DNA from: Arcticibacter sp.
GTDB taxonomy: Bacteria; Bacteroidota; Bacteroidia; 2-12-FULL-35-15
Assembly (NCBI GenBank): GCA_021155045.1
Contig: JAJNQB010000004.1
Location: 1 to 37,687, forward strand
Direction: 5' to 3'
Length of the DNA stretch: 37,687 nt
Position numbers and translations under genes: made by a program. This document shows, in pieces, positions 16,498 to 24,974 of this stretch. Every line of letters starts with the position of its first letter. Positions within the stretch are counted from its first letter, which is position 1. The notes beneath the pieces were generated by a model, which saw only the letters and a program-made list of their open reading frames with translations, ran no database searches and was not told the DNA's origin.

Positions 16498-18617
16498 TAA
16501 ATCAGTTCTAATATTATTGCTGTTCCTTTTTTAAATGATTCTCCTGCTGGAATTGATTGTTTTGCAACACTGCCATTCCCAATAATTTTAACTTTTATAC
16601 CCTTGTTTTCAAGAAGATAAAATGCGTCTCGTGCAGTCATCCCAATTACATTTGGTACAATTCCTTTTCTTAAATTTTCTTCAATATTTTTTGGAGATAG
16701 CTTAACTGAAATAGAATCAACAGCAGTTGTGTTTACCCATTTTGATTCGATTTCCAGTGTGTTTGTTTTTACTTTTAATGCATTTAAAACCAATGTAACA
16801 TCAGACATTGCTCCTGATTTTACGCTTGGAACTTTATTTGCTAAAAGAGATTCTGTAGCATTTATTTCTTTGTGAATCTCTAAGCTTGTTGAATAAACTT
16901 TATCTGCCACATCTTTAAAAACAGGACCAGCTACAGCTCCTCCATAATAAGCATCTCCACTAGGCGCACTGATTACAACAATGCAAGAGTATTTAGGATT
17001 TTCAGCAGGAAAGTAACCAACAAAAGAAGCTTGATAAGTCATTCGTCCGTTTACTAATCCCATTTGTGCTGTTCCTGTTTTTCCTGCTATTTGGTAATCG
17101 GCTGCTCTCAAACTTTTTGCTGTTCCGTTTAAAACAACTCCTTCCATCATTTTTTTAGCCTTTTCAACGGTTTCATCCGAACATATTTTTTCATTTATTA
17201 CTTCTGGTTCAAATACTTTAATTGTTTTTCCTCTTTTTTTAATTTCTTTTACAAAAATGGGTCGCATCATTTTCCCGTTGTTTGCTACTGCACTATAAAA
17301 AGTTAAAATTTGCAATGGTGTTATTCTTGATTCATAACCATAGCTTATCCAAGGCAAAGAAATTTTTGACCATGTTTTATCATTTGTGCTTTTTATATAA
17401 GGTGTAGCCTCTCCTGGAATGTTCACCTCCAAAGGTTTTCCTAAACCCATGCTGTAAAGTCTATCAATATATTGTTGAGGATTTTTTGAATAATATTTTG
17501 TGATAATTTTTGTAACACCAACATTTGATGATTCTTCAAAAACACGTTGAACATTTACTTTGCTCTCTTTAGGAGGATGAGAATCTCTAACTTTTGAACC
17601 ATAATATTCACATTCTCCATTTCCAATATCTACTACTTCATTTAAAGAAATATTAAAATCTTCCATGACAGCTAACAATGATGGCAGCTTGAATGTAGAA
17701 CCAGGAACTGTTGCTACGCCAACAGCATAATTTAAATTTTCGAAATAAATTGATGTGTCTTTTTTGTAACGTGTTAGATTTGCTATTGCTTTTATTTCAC
17801 CTGTTTTAACTTCCATCAAAACAAGGCAACCATGGCTTGCTCCATGTTTTCTCAGACAATTCATTAAGGAATTTTCTGCAACATCTTGTACGTTAATGTC
17901 AATGGTTGATACGATATCAGAGCCGTCTTGAGGCTCAATTTCATTGTCTGATTCGATGGGTCTCCAAACTCCACCAGCAATTCTTTGCATTACTCTGTGA
18001 CCATTAACTCCTTGTAAATATTCATTATAAGCTACTTCTAAACCATACGATTTTCCTGTTCCATTTTCATTTAACTTTCCAATTGTTCGTGCTGCAAGAA
18101 ATTGAAAAGGTCGTTCACGTTTATTTGTTTGCAGGTAAACAAATCCTCCTCTATTTTTTCCTCTTCTTAATAGAGGAAATTTTTTCATTTTTTGTAATTC
18201 TGGATAGGATACATTTTTTTGAAGTACTAACCATCTGTCGCCTTCTGTTCTTGCTCTGCGGAGCATTTTTTTGTATTCTTTTGCTGTTCTATCATTAAAT
18301 AAATTGGAAAGACATGTTGCTAAAGAATCAATATTTTTTTCGAAAACATCATCTGTAATTGCATCAGCATTTACATCTATTCCTGTTTCATAGTAAGGCA
18401 ATGATGTAGCAAGTAAACTTCCATTTGCATCGTAGATGTTTCCACGAACAGCTTCTATATCAAAAAATTTGGTGGAAAAACTCTCCGCTTTTGCTCTCCA
18501 AGCATCGCCTTCTGAAAACTGTATGATTACTACTTTGGAAATAATAGCGACACCAAGAAGGCATATAATAAAATATATGAGATATACACGCCACAGTATG
18601 TCTTTTTTAATTTCCAA
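16497..18617 (-). CDS. ftsI: Septal transpeptidase FtsI (PBP3 type) with C-terminal PASTA domain
   Basis: Class B penicillin-binding protein that cross-links septal peptidoglycan in the periplasm with FtsW. The 706 residues contain one N-terminal membrane anchor (about 10-30), a dimerisation/pedestal domain (RGNIYDANGSLLATS), and the transpeptidase domain with the active-site STFK (in VPGSTFKLPS, near residue 300), SSN (in EESSNVGVTK) and KTGT (in IAGKTGTAQMG). The last about 60 residues (GIVPNVIGMTARDAFYLLEN to the C-terminus) are a PASTA domain, known in Bacteroidota FtsI but absent from E. coli FtsI. It lies 6 nt after the ftsL-like gene. Confidence 0.96.
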   Translation of the reverse strand: MEIKKDILWRVYLIYFIICLLGVAIISKVVIIQFSEGDAWRAKAESFSTKFFDIEAVRGNIYDANGSLLATSLPYYETGIDVNADAITDDVFEKNIDSLATCLSNLFNDRTAKEYKKMLRRARTEGDRWLVLQKNVSYPELQKMKKFPLLRRGKNRGGFVYLQTNKRERPFQFLAARTIGKLNENGTGKSYGLEVAYNEYLQGVNGHRVMQRIAGGVWRPIESDNEIEPQDGSDIVSTIDINVQDVAENSLMNCLRKHGASHGCLVLMEVKTGEIKAIANLTRYKKDTSIYFENLNYAVGVATVPGSTFKLPSLLAVMEDFNISLNEVVDIGNGECEYYGSKVRDSHPPKESKVNVQRVFEESSNVGVTKIITKYYSKNPQQYIDRLYSMGLGKPLEVNIPGEATPYIKSTNDKTWSKISLPWISYGYESRITPLQILTFYSAVANNGKMMRPIFVKEIKKRGKTIKVFEPEVINEKICSDETVEKAKKMMEGVVLNGTAKSLRAADYQIAGKTGTAQMGLVNGRMTYQASFVGYFPAENPKYSCIVVISAPSGDAYYGGAVAGPVFKDVADKVYSTSLEIHKEINATESLLANKVPSVKSGAMSDVTLVLNALKVKTNTLEIESKWVNTTAVDSISVKLSPKNIEENLRKGIVPNVIGMTARDAFYLLENKGIKVKIIGNGSVAKQSIPAGESFKKGTAIILELI

Positions 18618-18623
18618 TGAGTA

Positions 18624-19037
18624 CTAATCTTCTTTTTTAGTTGCTTGTTTGTTTATAATAATTTTTTTAGGAGGAACAACGCTTTCCTTAATACCTGTTT
18701 GTAATTTTGCTAGTGCCTTTGCAACTTCTGTCTGTTTGCTTTTTACAACTAATGAATCTTTTACTACTATATACTGTGTTCTTAATTCTTTAATTTCATT
18801 TGACAATCGATTTAATTTTCTTACTTGATCATCTGCGTAATATCCATTTGCGATATAACAAACAGCCAAAAACGATAAGAAAAAAATAAATGGTAAATGT
18901 TTTAATGTTGTTTGTTTTGATAAAAAACTTCCACTTACAACATTGGCAACAGAACGCATAACTTTATTCTCTTTTGCCGGAGATTTTGTTTGTTTTTGTT
19001 CTTCTGGTTTTGGTTGCTCTTTAAATTTGTTGCCCAT
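18624..19037 (-). CDS. FtsL-like cell division protein
   Basis: A 137-residue bitopic protein: a charged cytoplasmic tail rich in Lys, Glu and Pro (1-40), one membrane segment (about 47-66, PFIFFLSFLAVCYIANGYYA), then a periplasmic coiled-coil candidate (RKLNRLSNEIKELRTQYIVV, about 72-105). Size, topology and place between rsmH and ftsI match the Bacteroidota FtsL-like family; primary sequence similarity to E. coli FtsL is negligible. It should pair with a FtsB-like partner and FtsQ in the divisome. It overlaps rsmH by one nucleotide. Confidence 0.85.
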   Translation of the reverse strand: MGNKFKEQPKPEEQKQTKSPAKENKVMRSVANVVSGSFLSKQTTLKHLPFIFFLSFLAVCYIANGYYADDQVRKLNRLSNEIKELRTQYIVVKDSLVVKSKQTEVAKALAKLQTGIKESVVPPKKIIINKQATKKED

Positions 19038-19933
19038 TATTTTTTTTCTGCTACTCTTAATTTTGCACTTCTTGCTCTGCTATTTGTTTCAACTTCTTCT
19101 TCTGTTGGAACAATTGGTTTGCGAGTAATTTGTTTGAATGGCGTAAGTTGATTTCCATAAAAATCTTTTTCAACTTCTCCTTCAAATTTTCCACTTCGCA
19201 TATAATTCTTTACTAATCTATCTTCTAAAGAGTGATAAGACATCACTACCAATCTTCCATTTGGTTTAAGAACCTCTAAGCTTTGAACCAACAACTCTTG
19301 CAATGCTTCCAATTCTTTATTTACTTCTATTCTTAATGCTTGAAACACTTGTGCGTAATACTGATTTTCTTTCCCTTTTCTCACACACTTGGTAATAGCA
19401 ACTTTTAAATCATTTACTGTTTCAATATTTTTTTCTTTTTTCGAATGAAAAATGATAGATGCCAAATAGCCAGCATTATTAACTTCTCCATACAATTTGA
19501 AAATGCGTTTCAAGTCTTCCTCACTATATGTGTTTATAACTTCAGCAGCAGTTAGTTTACTTTTTCTATCCATTCTCATATCTAGCTTTGCATCATAACG
19601 AATAGAAAATCCTCTATCTGCTTCATCAAATTGATGGGATGAAACGCCTAAGTCTGCAAGCAATCCATCTATTGGTAGTGCGTTATACAGTTTTAAAAAA
19701 TTTTTGAGATATCTAAAATTTTGCTTTATCAAAACAAATCGTTCATCCTCAATTTTATTTTTAACTGCATCTTCATCCTGATCAAAAGCATATAATTTTC
19801 CTGTGGTTAAGTGCTTAAGTATCTCTTTTGAATGACCGCCACCGCCAAATGTTACATCCACATAAATACCTGTTGGGTTAATGTTTAATCCTTCAATACA
19901 CTCTTTTAAAAGAACGGGGTTGTGATATTCCAT
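19037..19933 (-). CDS. rsmH: 16S rRNA m4C1402 methyltransferase RsmH (MraW)
   Basis: SAM-dependent N4-methyltransferase acting on C1402 of 16S rRNA in the P site. The 298 residues show the SAM-binding motif VDVTFGGGGHSKEIL (about 24-38), ADLGVSSHQFDEADRGFSIR, ALRIEVNKELEAL and the C-terminal MSYHSLEDRLVKN. Length is typical. It is the second gene of the dcw block and overlaps both mraZ and the ftsL-like gene by one nucleotide, which suggests coupled translation. Confidence 0.97.
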   Translation of the reverse strand: MEYHNPVLLKECIEGLNINPTGIYVDVTFGGGGHSKEILKHLTTGKLYAFDQDEDAVKNKIEDERFVLIKQNFRYLKNFLKLYNALPIDGLLADLGVSSHQFDEADRGFSIRYDAKLDMRMDRKSKLTAAEVINTYSEEDLKRIFKLYGEVNNAGYLASIIFHSKKEKNIETVNDLKVAITKCVRKGKENQYYAQVFQALRIEVNKELEALQELLVQSLEVLKPNGRLVVMSYHSLEDRLVKNYMRSGKFEGEVEKDFYGNQLTPFKQITRKPIVPTEEEVETNSRARSAKLRVAEKK

Positions 19934-20400
19934 TATTCGCTAGGTGTTGGAGTTATTCCACCCATAACATCTTCTGCAAGCTTTTCAAAATCATTAGCGC
20001 TGTCTTTAATAAACTTGTCGTAAGCTTTTTTATCCCATATTTCAATTCTATCTCCAGCAGCAGCCATAACTACATTTTTTTTAATTCCAGTAAGTGCCAT
20101 TAAATCTTTAGAAATTAATAAGCGCCCCGTACTGTCCAATTCTACTGGTACTGCACCGTAGTTGAACATGCGAATGAACTCAACATTTTTTTTCACAAAC
20201 TTATTTAGCTTGTTTACTTCCTTCACCATTTCATTCCAAGTAGCCATTGGATATAGCTCAAGCGACTTACTAAAAATGCTTCGCTTCATTACAAAACCAG
20301 CATCGAGCACGCTTGTCAATTGCTTTTTAAAGGCAATAGGCAGCATCACACGACCTTTCGCATCGGCATTGCATTCATATACTCCAAATAGACTATTCAT
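19933..20400 (-). CDS. mraZ: Transcriptional regulator MraZ
   Basis: A 155-residue protein with two SpoVT-AbrB-like MraZ repeats: ECNADAKGRVMLPIAF (about 9-24) and LDSTGRLLISKDL (about 87-100). MraZ forms ring-shaped oligomers and binds tandem boxes upstream of its own operon; in E. coli it represses the dcw cluster. It is the first gene of the cluster here and the AAAGTGG boxes just upstream fit autoregulation. The ATG at 20400 follows a short leader. Confidence 0.96.
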   Translation of the reverse strand: MNSLFGVYECNADAKGRVMLPIAFKKQLTSVLDAGFVMKRSIFSKSLELYPMATWNEMVKEVNKLNKFVKKNVEFIRMFNYGAVPVELDSTGRLLISKDLMALTGIKKNVVMAAAGDRIEIWDKKAYDKFIKDSANDFEKLAEDVMGGITPTPSE

Positions 20401-20441
20401 AATGACTTTCGCTTAGTGGCGTAAAAATAAAGAAAATTTTA

Positions 20442-20468
20442 CCACTTTTTACCACTTTTTACCACTTT
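20442..20468 (-). promoter_or_regulatory. MraZ operator: three AAAGTGG boxes
   Basis: Read on the minus strand, AAAGTGG occurs three times at exactly 10-bp period (plus-strand positions 20442-20448, 20452-20458, 20462-20468), separated by TAA. This matches the MraZ box arrangement reported in mollicutes (AAAGTG[GT] with 3-nt spacers). It ends about 42 nt upstream of the mraZ ATG. A good -7 box for mraZ was not identified; TATTTTTA between the boxes and the start is the nearest candidate. The rest of the 20401-20705 gap holds the pabB promoter. Confidence 0.85.
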
Positions 20469-20673
20469 TGTTGAAAACTTTTGGTTTTTAACACTTCTGA
20501 ATGCCTAAAATGATGAGAAGTATTTGTTTTGAATAGCTAATAAAAATGATAGTTATAGTGTTTTTTGTTTCAAATAAAATTGTAGTGGGAAATGATTTTG
20601 TGTCTAATAAGTTTGTCTTTTTTCAACCCTAAACAAGCTTTTAAAAAAATAAAGCTCAAAAAGCAAAAAAATC

Positions 20674-20702
20674 TTGCAAAACAAAATAGAAAAGTATCTT
20701 TG
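20674..20702 (+). promoter_or_regulatory. pabB promoter (TTG - 18 nt - TATCTTTG)
   Basis: TTG at 20674-20676 and TATCTTTG at 20695-20702 match the Bacteroidota -33/-7 consensus (TTG, TAnnTTTG) with 18 nt between. The ATG at 20706 begins only 3 nt after the -7 box, so transcription should start at or very close to the start codon, giving a leaderless message. Confidence 0.7.
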
Positions 20703-20705
20703 CTT

Positions 20706-22004
20706 ATGCTTCAAAAAATAAATTTTGATATTGATTTTAATTCTGCTGACATTAATATTGAAGCTTTAGACGAACATTTTGAAATATTTAGTTTGTTCGA
20801 TTCTAATATTAATTTCAATAAAAATAAAAATTCAGAATTCTCTAAAATAATTGGTGTAGGCTCTGTTCGAGAGCTTGTAGTGAAGAATGATAAAAATGCA
20901 TTGGAGCAACTTCAATATTTTATAAATCAAAAAAAATCATGGTTGTTTGGTTTTCTTTCTTACGATTTAAAAAATGGAATTGAAAAATTAACTTCTGAAA
21001 ATATTGATGAATTAAATTTTCCTTTACTTTATTTTTATGAACCAAAATTTGTTTTGGAGTTCAATGAACACAAAATTCAGATTTCTTATGATGATGTTTT
21101 TGTAAACGAAGAAGGATGTGAAAAAATTATTTCGTTAATTACTTCACCCAAAAGCAAAAAAAGTACACTAGCATCAAACAAGGAGATAAAAGAAAGAATA
21201 AATAAAAAGCAATATGTGTTGGCTGTTAATGAATTAAAAAAGCATATTTCTGTTGGAGATATTTATGAAGTTAATTTTTGTTATGAGTATTTTTCTGAAA
21301 ACATTGAAGTGGCACCTGTAGCTATTTACGAAAGCTTGAATGCTATATCTGCTGCACCTTTTGCTTCCCTCTGTAAATTTAAGACACATTATATTTTATC
21401 ATCTAGTCCAGAACGGTTTTTGAAAAAGAAAGGGACAAAAATAATATCTCAACCAATAAAAGGAACAGCAAAGCGCTCATTAAATTTAGTTGAAGATGAA
21501 TCAATAAAGCAGGAACTTAAGAATAATTTAAAAGAACAAACAGAGAATGTAATGATTGTTGATTTGGTAAGAAATGATTTGTCGAAAATTGCTCAAAAAG
21601 GAAGTGTAAAAGTAGATGAACTATTTGGGATATACAGTTTTAAACAAGTGCATCAAATGATTTCTTCGGTTAGCTGCGAATTAAAACCCGAATTAAAATT
21701 ATGCGATATAATAAAAGCTACATTTCCAATGGGATCAATGACAGGTGCACCAAAAGTTAGCGCTATGAAATTGATAGAAAAATATGAATCAACAAAAAGA
21801 GGAGCTTATTCCGGCTCTGTTGGTTATATTGCTCCTAATGGCGATTTTGATTTTAATGTTATTATTAGAAGTGTTTTATATAATTCGGAAAATAAGTATT
21901 TATCATTCATGGTTGGTAGTGCCATTACAGCAAATGCTGATGCCGAAAAAGAATATGAAGAATGTTTGTTAAAAGCAAAAGCAATGTTAGAGGTTCTTAA
22001 ATAA
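20706..22004 (+). CDS. pabB: Aminodeoxychorismate synthase component I
   Basis: Converts chorismate plus ammonia to 4-amino-4-deoxychorismate in folate synthesis. From the ATG at 20706 it is 432 residues. Chorismate-binding motifs are all present: SSPERFL, QPIKGTAKR, NVMIVDLVRNDLSKIA, GSMTGAPKVSAMKLIEKYE and GSAITANADAEKEYEE. The Lys in PIKGT is the residue that distinguishes PabB from TrpE (which has PIAGT), so aminodeoxychorismate synthase is preferred over anthranilate synthase. The frame stays open upstream to 20592, but that extension is a Lys-rich low-complexity stretch overlapping the promoter, so the internal ATG is chosen. No pabA or pabC is adjacent. Confidence 0.9.
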   Translation: MLQKINFDIDFNSADINIEALDEHFEIFSLFDSNINFNKNKNSEFSKIIGVGSVRELVVKNDKNALEQLQYFINQKKSWLFGFLSYDLKNGIEKLTSENIDELNFPLLYFYEPKFVLEFNEHKIQISYDDVFVNEEGCEKIISLITSPKSKKSTLASNKEIKERINKKQYVLAVNELKKHISVGDIYEVNFCYEYFSENIEVAPVAIYESLNAISAAPFASLCKFKTHYILSSSPERFLKKKGTKIISQPIKGTAKRSLNLVEDESIKQELKNNLKEQTENVMIVDLVRNDLSKIAQKGSVKVDELFGIYSFKQVHQMISSVSCELKPELKLCDIIKATFPMGSMTGAPKVSAMKLIEKYESTKRGAYSGSVGYIAPNGDFDFNVIIRSVLYNSENKYLSFMVGSAITANADAEKEYEECLLKAKAMLEVLK

Positions 22005-22019
22005 ACAGCACTAAATTAT

Positions 22020-22027
22020 TATCTTTG
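22020..22027 (+). promoter_or_regulatory. tilS -7 box TATCTTTG
   Basis: A perfect TAnnTTTG box lies 3 nt before the tilS ATG at 22031, almost the same junction as at pabB. No strong -33 TTG was found at the right distance. A leaderless transcript is implied. Confidence 0.6.
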
Positions 22028-22030
22028 TTC

Positions 22031-23359
22031 ATGCTTCAATCTTTTTTACAATACAATAAACATCAAAAATTATTTACGAAGTCTGATGCCGTATTGTTGG
22101 CGGTTAGTGGTGGTGTTGATTCAGTTGTAATGTGTGAATTGTTTCATCAGGCAAAAATTAAATTTGCTATTGCTCATTGTAATTTTAAACTTAGAGGGAA
22201 AGAAAGTGATGCAGATGAAAAATTTGTTGAACAGCTTGCTGAAAAGTATAATGTTTTTTTTCATTCATCAACATTTGATACAAATGCATTGGCAAAAAAG
22301 AATAAGCTATCCATTCAAGTCGCAGCCAGAGAATTACGATACAATTGGTTTGATAAAATTCAAAAACAATATAAATTTGATTATGTTGCAACTGCACATC
22401 ATCAAGATGACGTTGTAGAAACTTTTTTTATAAACTTGCTAAGAGGAACAGGTATTAAAGGATTACACGGGATACTCGCTAAAAACAAAAATGTTATTCG
22501 TCCTCTGTTATTTGCAAACAAAGAAACCATTTTAAGTTTTGCAAAAAAACATAAACTTAAATATAGGGAAGATTCAAGTAACGAAAGCGATAAATATACA
22601 AGGAATAAAATTCGACATCATTTGATTCCTTTGCTTAAAGAAATTAATGAAAATGCAAGTGAAAATATTTTAAAAACAATAAGTAACATCCATTCGGTTG
22701 AAATAGTTTACAAAAAAGAGTTAGCCGCAGCAAGCAAAAAAATTATTTCTACAAATGGAAAAACGACAAAAATTTCTGTTAAAAAACTCAAACACTTACA
22801 ACCAATAGAACCATATCTGTACGAATACTTATACCCTTTAGGTTTTAATTCATCTACTGTTGATGATATTGTTACGGCACTTGATTTAGAAAGCGGTAAG
22901 CAATTTTTTTCGAAAACACATCGCATAATAAAAGACAGAGAATATCTAATTGTTGAGCCAATTGTGCATGTGCAAGAAGAAGAAATTATAATTAAAGAAA
23001 CAGACAAAAATATTATTGCAGAAACAATCAAACTAAATTTTAAAATCCAAAAAAGAGACACATCTTTTAAAATCAATAAAGAGGAGAATGTTGGGCAGTT
23101 TGATTTTGATAAGTTAGTATTTCCATTACAGTTAAGGAAATGGAAAAAGGGAGATGTGTTTCAGCCTATTGGGATGAAGGGTAAAAAAAAGTTGAGTGAT
23201 TTTTTTATTGATAAAAAATTATCTCTACAAGAAAAAGAAAATACGCTTGTTTTGGTTTCAAAAAAATCTATTGTGTGGGTGCTTGGTTACCGAGCAGACG
23301 ATAGATTTAAGGTAACAAACAACACCCAAAAAATATATTTTGCAGAGTTAAGTAAGTAG
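22031..23359 (+). CDS. tilS: tRNA(Ile)-lysidine synthase TilS
   Basis: ATP-dependent enzyme that joins lysine to C34 of the CAU-anticodon tRNA-Ile, changing it to read AUA. The 442-residue protein has the PP-loop LLAVSGGVDSVVM near the N-terminus, AHCNFKLRGKESDADE, TAHHQDDVVETFFINLLRGTG, and the long C-terminal substrate-binding region with RKWKKGDVFQPIGMKGKKKLSDFFIDKK. All are TilS marks. A TTG at 22025 could extend it by two residues but it lies within the -7 box, so ATG 22031 is chosen. It starts 26 nt after pabB. Confidence 0.95.
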   Translation: MLQSFLQYNKHQKLFTKSDAVLLAVSGGVDSVVMCELFHQAKIKFAIAHCNFKLRGKESDADEKFVEQLAEKYNVFFHSSTFDTNALAKKNKLSIQVAARELRYNWFDKIQKQYKFDYVATAHHQDDVVETFFINLLRGTGIKGLHGILAKNKNVIRPLLFANKETILSFAKKHKLKYREDSSNESDKYTRNKIRHHLIPLLKEINENASENILKTISNIHSVEIVYKKELAAASKKIISTNGKTTKISVKKLKHLQPIEPYLYEYLYPLGFNSSTVDDIVTALDLESGKQFFSKTHRIIKDREYLIVEPIVHVQEEEIIIKETDKNIIAETIKLNFKIQKRDTSFKINKEENVGQFDFDKLVFPLQLRKWKKGDVFQPIGMKGKKKLSDFFIDKKLSLQEKENTLVLVSKKSIVWVLGYRADDRFKVTNNTQKIYFAELSK

Positions 23360-23369
23360 ATTAACTTTG
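23339..23369 (+). promoter_or_regulatory. Promoter TTTG - 19 nt - TAACTTTG
   Basis: TTTG ending at 23342 and TAACTTTG at 23362-23369 are separated by 19 nt and fit the Bacteroidota consensus. The ATG of the downstream membrane protein is 29 nt further on. The -33 box overlaps the 3' end of tilS. Confidence 0.65.
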
Positions 23370-23398
23370 TGGATATTACTAATTGATATATTAATTGT

Positions 23399-23929
23399 AT
23401 GCAAAACAATCTGCTTTTTGAAGAAAAACAATACATTGGTTATAATAAATGGTCAACATTGTGGCGTACAATTTTAGCATTGTTTTGTTTTACATTATAT
23501 TATTGGAGTGAAAATCCAAAGCCTGTTGATGTCTCTGTTATTTCAATTCCTTCATCTCCTGTTGGTGAAGATTCCGGTCAGTTGTTTTTTTTAATGGGAA
23601 TGGTATTGATGTTTTTGTCGCTCATCATGATTTTTGTATTGCATTTACATACTAAAGTTGATAACACCAATTTGATTCTAGATGGCTTGTGGACTTCTCG
23701 AAAAGTAAAAATTGATTTAACCAATATTGTAGAAGTTAAAAAAGTGAAGTATAGTAAATACCTTTTAAATAGACCCGTTTATAATTTACATTTTAAAAAT
23801 CGTATCCGTTTTTTTACGCAAGGAAATGATGCAATAGAGCTTACTGATAAAGAAGGATTAAAATATAGAATTGGCACTCAAAAGCAGGAAGAATTGTATA
23901 AAATTCTTATGTCCTTGATAACTCCTTAA
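23399..23929 (+). CDS. Two-TM membrane protein with PH-like C-terminal domain
   Basis: A 176-residue protein of unknown function. Two hydrophobic segments (about residues 21-37 and 61-83) are joined by a Pro/Ser-rich loop and followed by about 90 polar residues predicted to lie in the cytoplasm: TNLILDGLWTSRKVKIDLTN, VEVKKVKY, VYNLHFKNRIRFFTQG, AIELTDKEGLKYRIGTQKQEEL. This pattern (membrane hairpin followed by a bacterial PH-like beta barrel) recurs in small Bacteroidota membrane proteins, but the PH call is from pattern only. It has its own promoter and no functional link to tilS is evident. Confidence 0.6.
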   Translation: MQNNLLFEEKQYIGYNKWSTLWRTILALFCFTLYYWSENPKPVDVSVISIPSSPVGEDSGQLFFLMGMVLMFLSLIMIFVLHLHTKVDNTNLILDGLWTSRKVKIDLTNIVEVKKVKYSKYLLNRPVYNLHFKNRIRFFTQGNDAIELTDKEGLKYRIGTQKQEELYKILMSLITP

Positions 23930-24038
23930 CGGACTATTTATTGGACTATATATTTTGTATAATCGGGATTATCCATATTAAGACAGATAGCGCACTTTTC
24001 TAAAGCTTTCTACTATATAATTGTGGTTTAAACAGGCT

Positions 24039-24974
24039 CTAAGCGATAGCTAAAATTTTTTCTACTAAAATTTTTCCAATTTTTTCATTGCTTTCAATTG
24101 TCCATCCTGCAATATGTGGTGAGAAAATTACTTTTTCGGAATTAAATAAAAATTGCAAAGCCTCTGGAATTTTTTTAAAATCAACATTTTCAAAAGATAC
24201 TGCCTCATATTCTAAAACATCTAAACAAGCGCCCAAAATTTTTCCTGATTGTATGTTTTTGACTAAATCAGATGTGTTCAAACATTTTCCGCGAGCTGTG
24301 TTAATGATAAAAATATTTTTTTGAAATGAATTGATAAATAAATCGTTTATTAAATAATTAGTTTCTTCTGTTAATGGCGTGTGCAAACTTATAATATCAC
24401 ATTCCTTATAAAGCGATTCCATGGTTGATTCGATTACAAAATCGTTTCCGTAATTTTTTTTGTATTTATCATAGACCAAAATTTTTACACCAAAACCTTT
24501 TAAACGTTCCGCAAAAGCACTTCCCATATTTCCGTATCCAATTATTCCAACAGTTTTACCCATTAGTTCTATGCCTCTGTTTGCTTCTCGCAACCAACTT
24601 CCTTCACGAACCTCTTTGTTTGCTCTGCATAAATTATTAAACAATGCAAGTAGCATTCCTAAAGCATGTTCAGCAACAGCATCTTTGTTTCCTTCGGGAG
24701 CGTGTAAACATTTTATTCCTTTGCTTTCGGCATAAGCAACATCAATATTTTCCATTCCTGCGCCTGCTCTTGCAATAAATTTTAATCGAATAGCTTTATC
24801 AATTATTTCTTTTGTAATTTTTAGTTTACTTCTAATAACAATACCATCATACACATGTATGTTTGAAATTATTTCTTCTTTTGTCCAGTTATAATTCAAA
24901 TGACAAATATGCCCAGCTTTTTCGAGTGTATGGTGTAAAATAGAGTGGTTGCTATCGATAAATAGGATGGTCAT
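24039..24974 (-). CDS. D-2-hydroxyacid dehydrogenase (phosphoglycerate dehydrogenase-like)
   Basis: A 311-residue NAD-dependent dehydrogenase. Visible are the Rossmann motif GIIGYGNMGSAFAERLKGFG (about 141-160), the catalytic Arg in NTARGK, the Glu in LDVLEYE and the His in SPHIAGWT, i.e. the full Arg-Glu-His set. The N-terminal part (FIARAGAGMENIDVAYAESK) matches the substrate domain. There is no ACT or regulatory domain, so it may be a short 3-phosphoglycerate dehydrogenase (serine synthesis) or another 2-hydroxyacid reductase; the sequence alone does not decide. It overlaps the immunity-like gene by 4 nt (ATGA), indicating an operon. Confidence 0.88.
   Translation of the reverse strand: MTILFIDSNHSILHHTLEKAGHICHLNYNWTKEEIISNIHVYDGIVIRSKLKITKEIIDKAIRLKFIARAGAGMENIDVAYAESKGIKCLHAPEGNKDAVAEHALGMLLALFNNLCRANKEVREGSWLREANRGIELMGKTVGIIGYGNMGSAFAERLKGFGVKILVYDKYKKNYGNDFVIESTMESLYKECDIISLHTPLTEETNYLINDLFINSFQKNIFIINTARGKCLNTSDLVKNIQSGKILGACLDVLEYEAVSFENVDFKKIPEALQFLFNSEKVIFSPHIAGWTIESNEKIGKILVEKILAIA

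Noticed and set aside
20592..20705. N-terminal extension of pabB
   Set aside because: Open by chance: Lys-rich and low complexity, and it overlaps the -33/-7 promoter of the gene.
23930..24038. Terminator or RNA gene in the gap between the PH-like gene and the dehydrogenase
   Set aside because: Only a weak 5-bp stem (ATAAT-CGGG-ATTAT) and a short direct repeat of GGACTAT; neither has a T-run or convincing structure.
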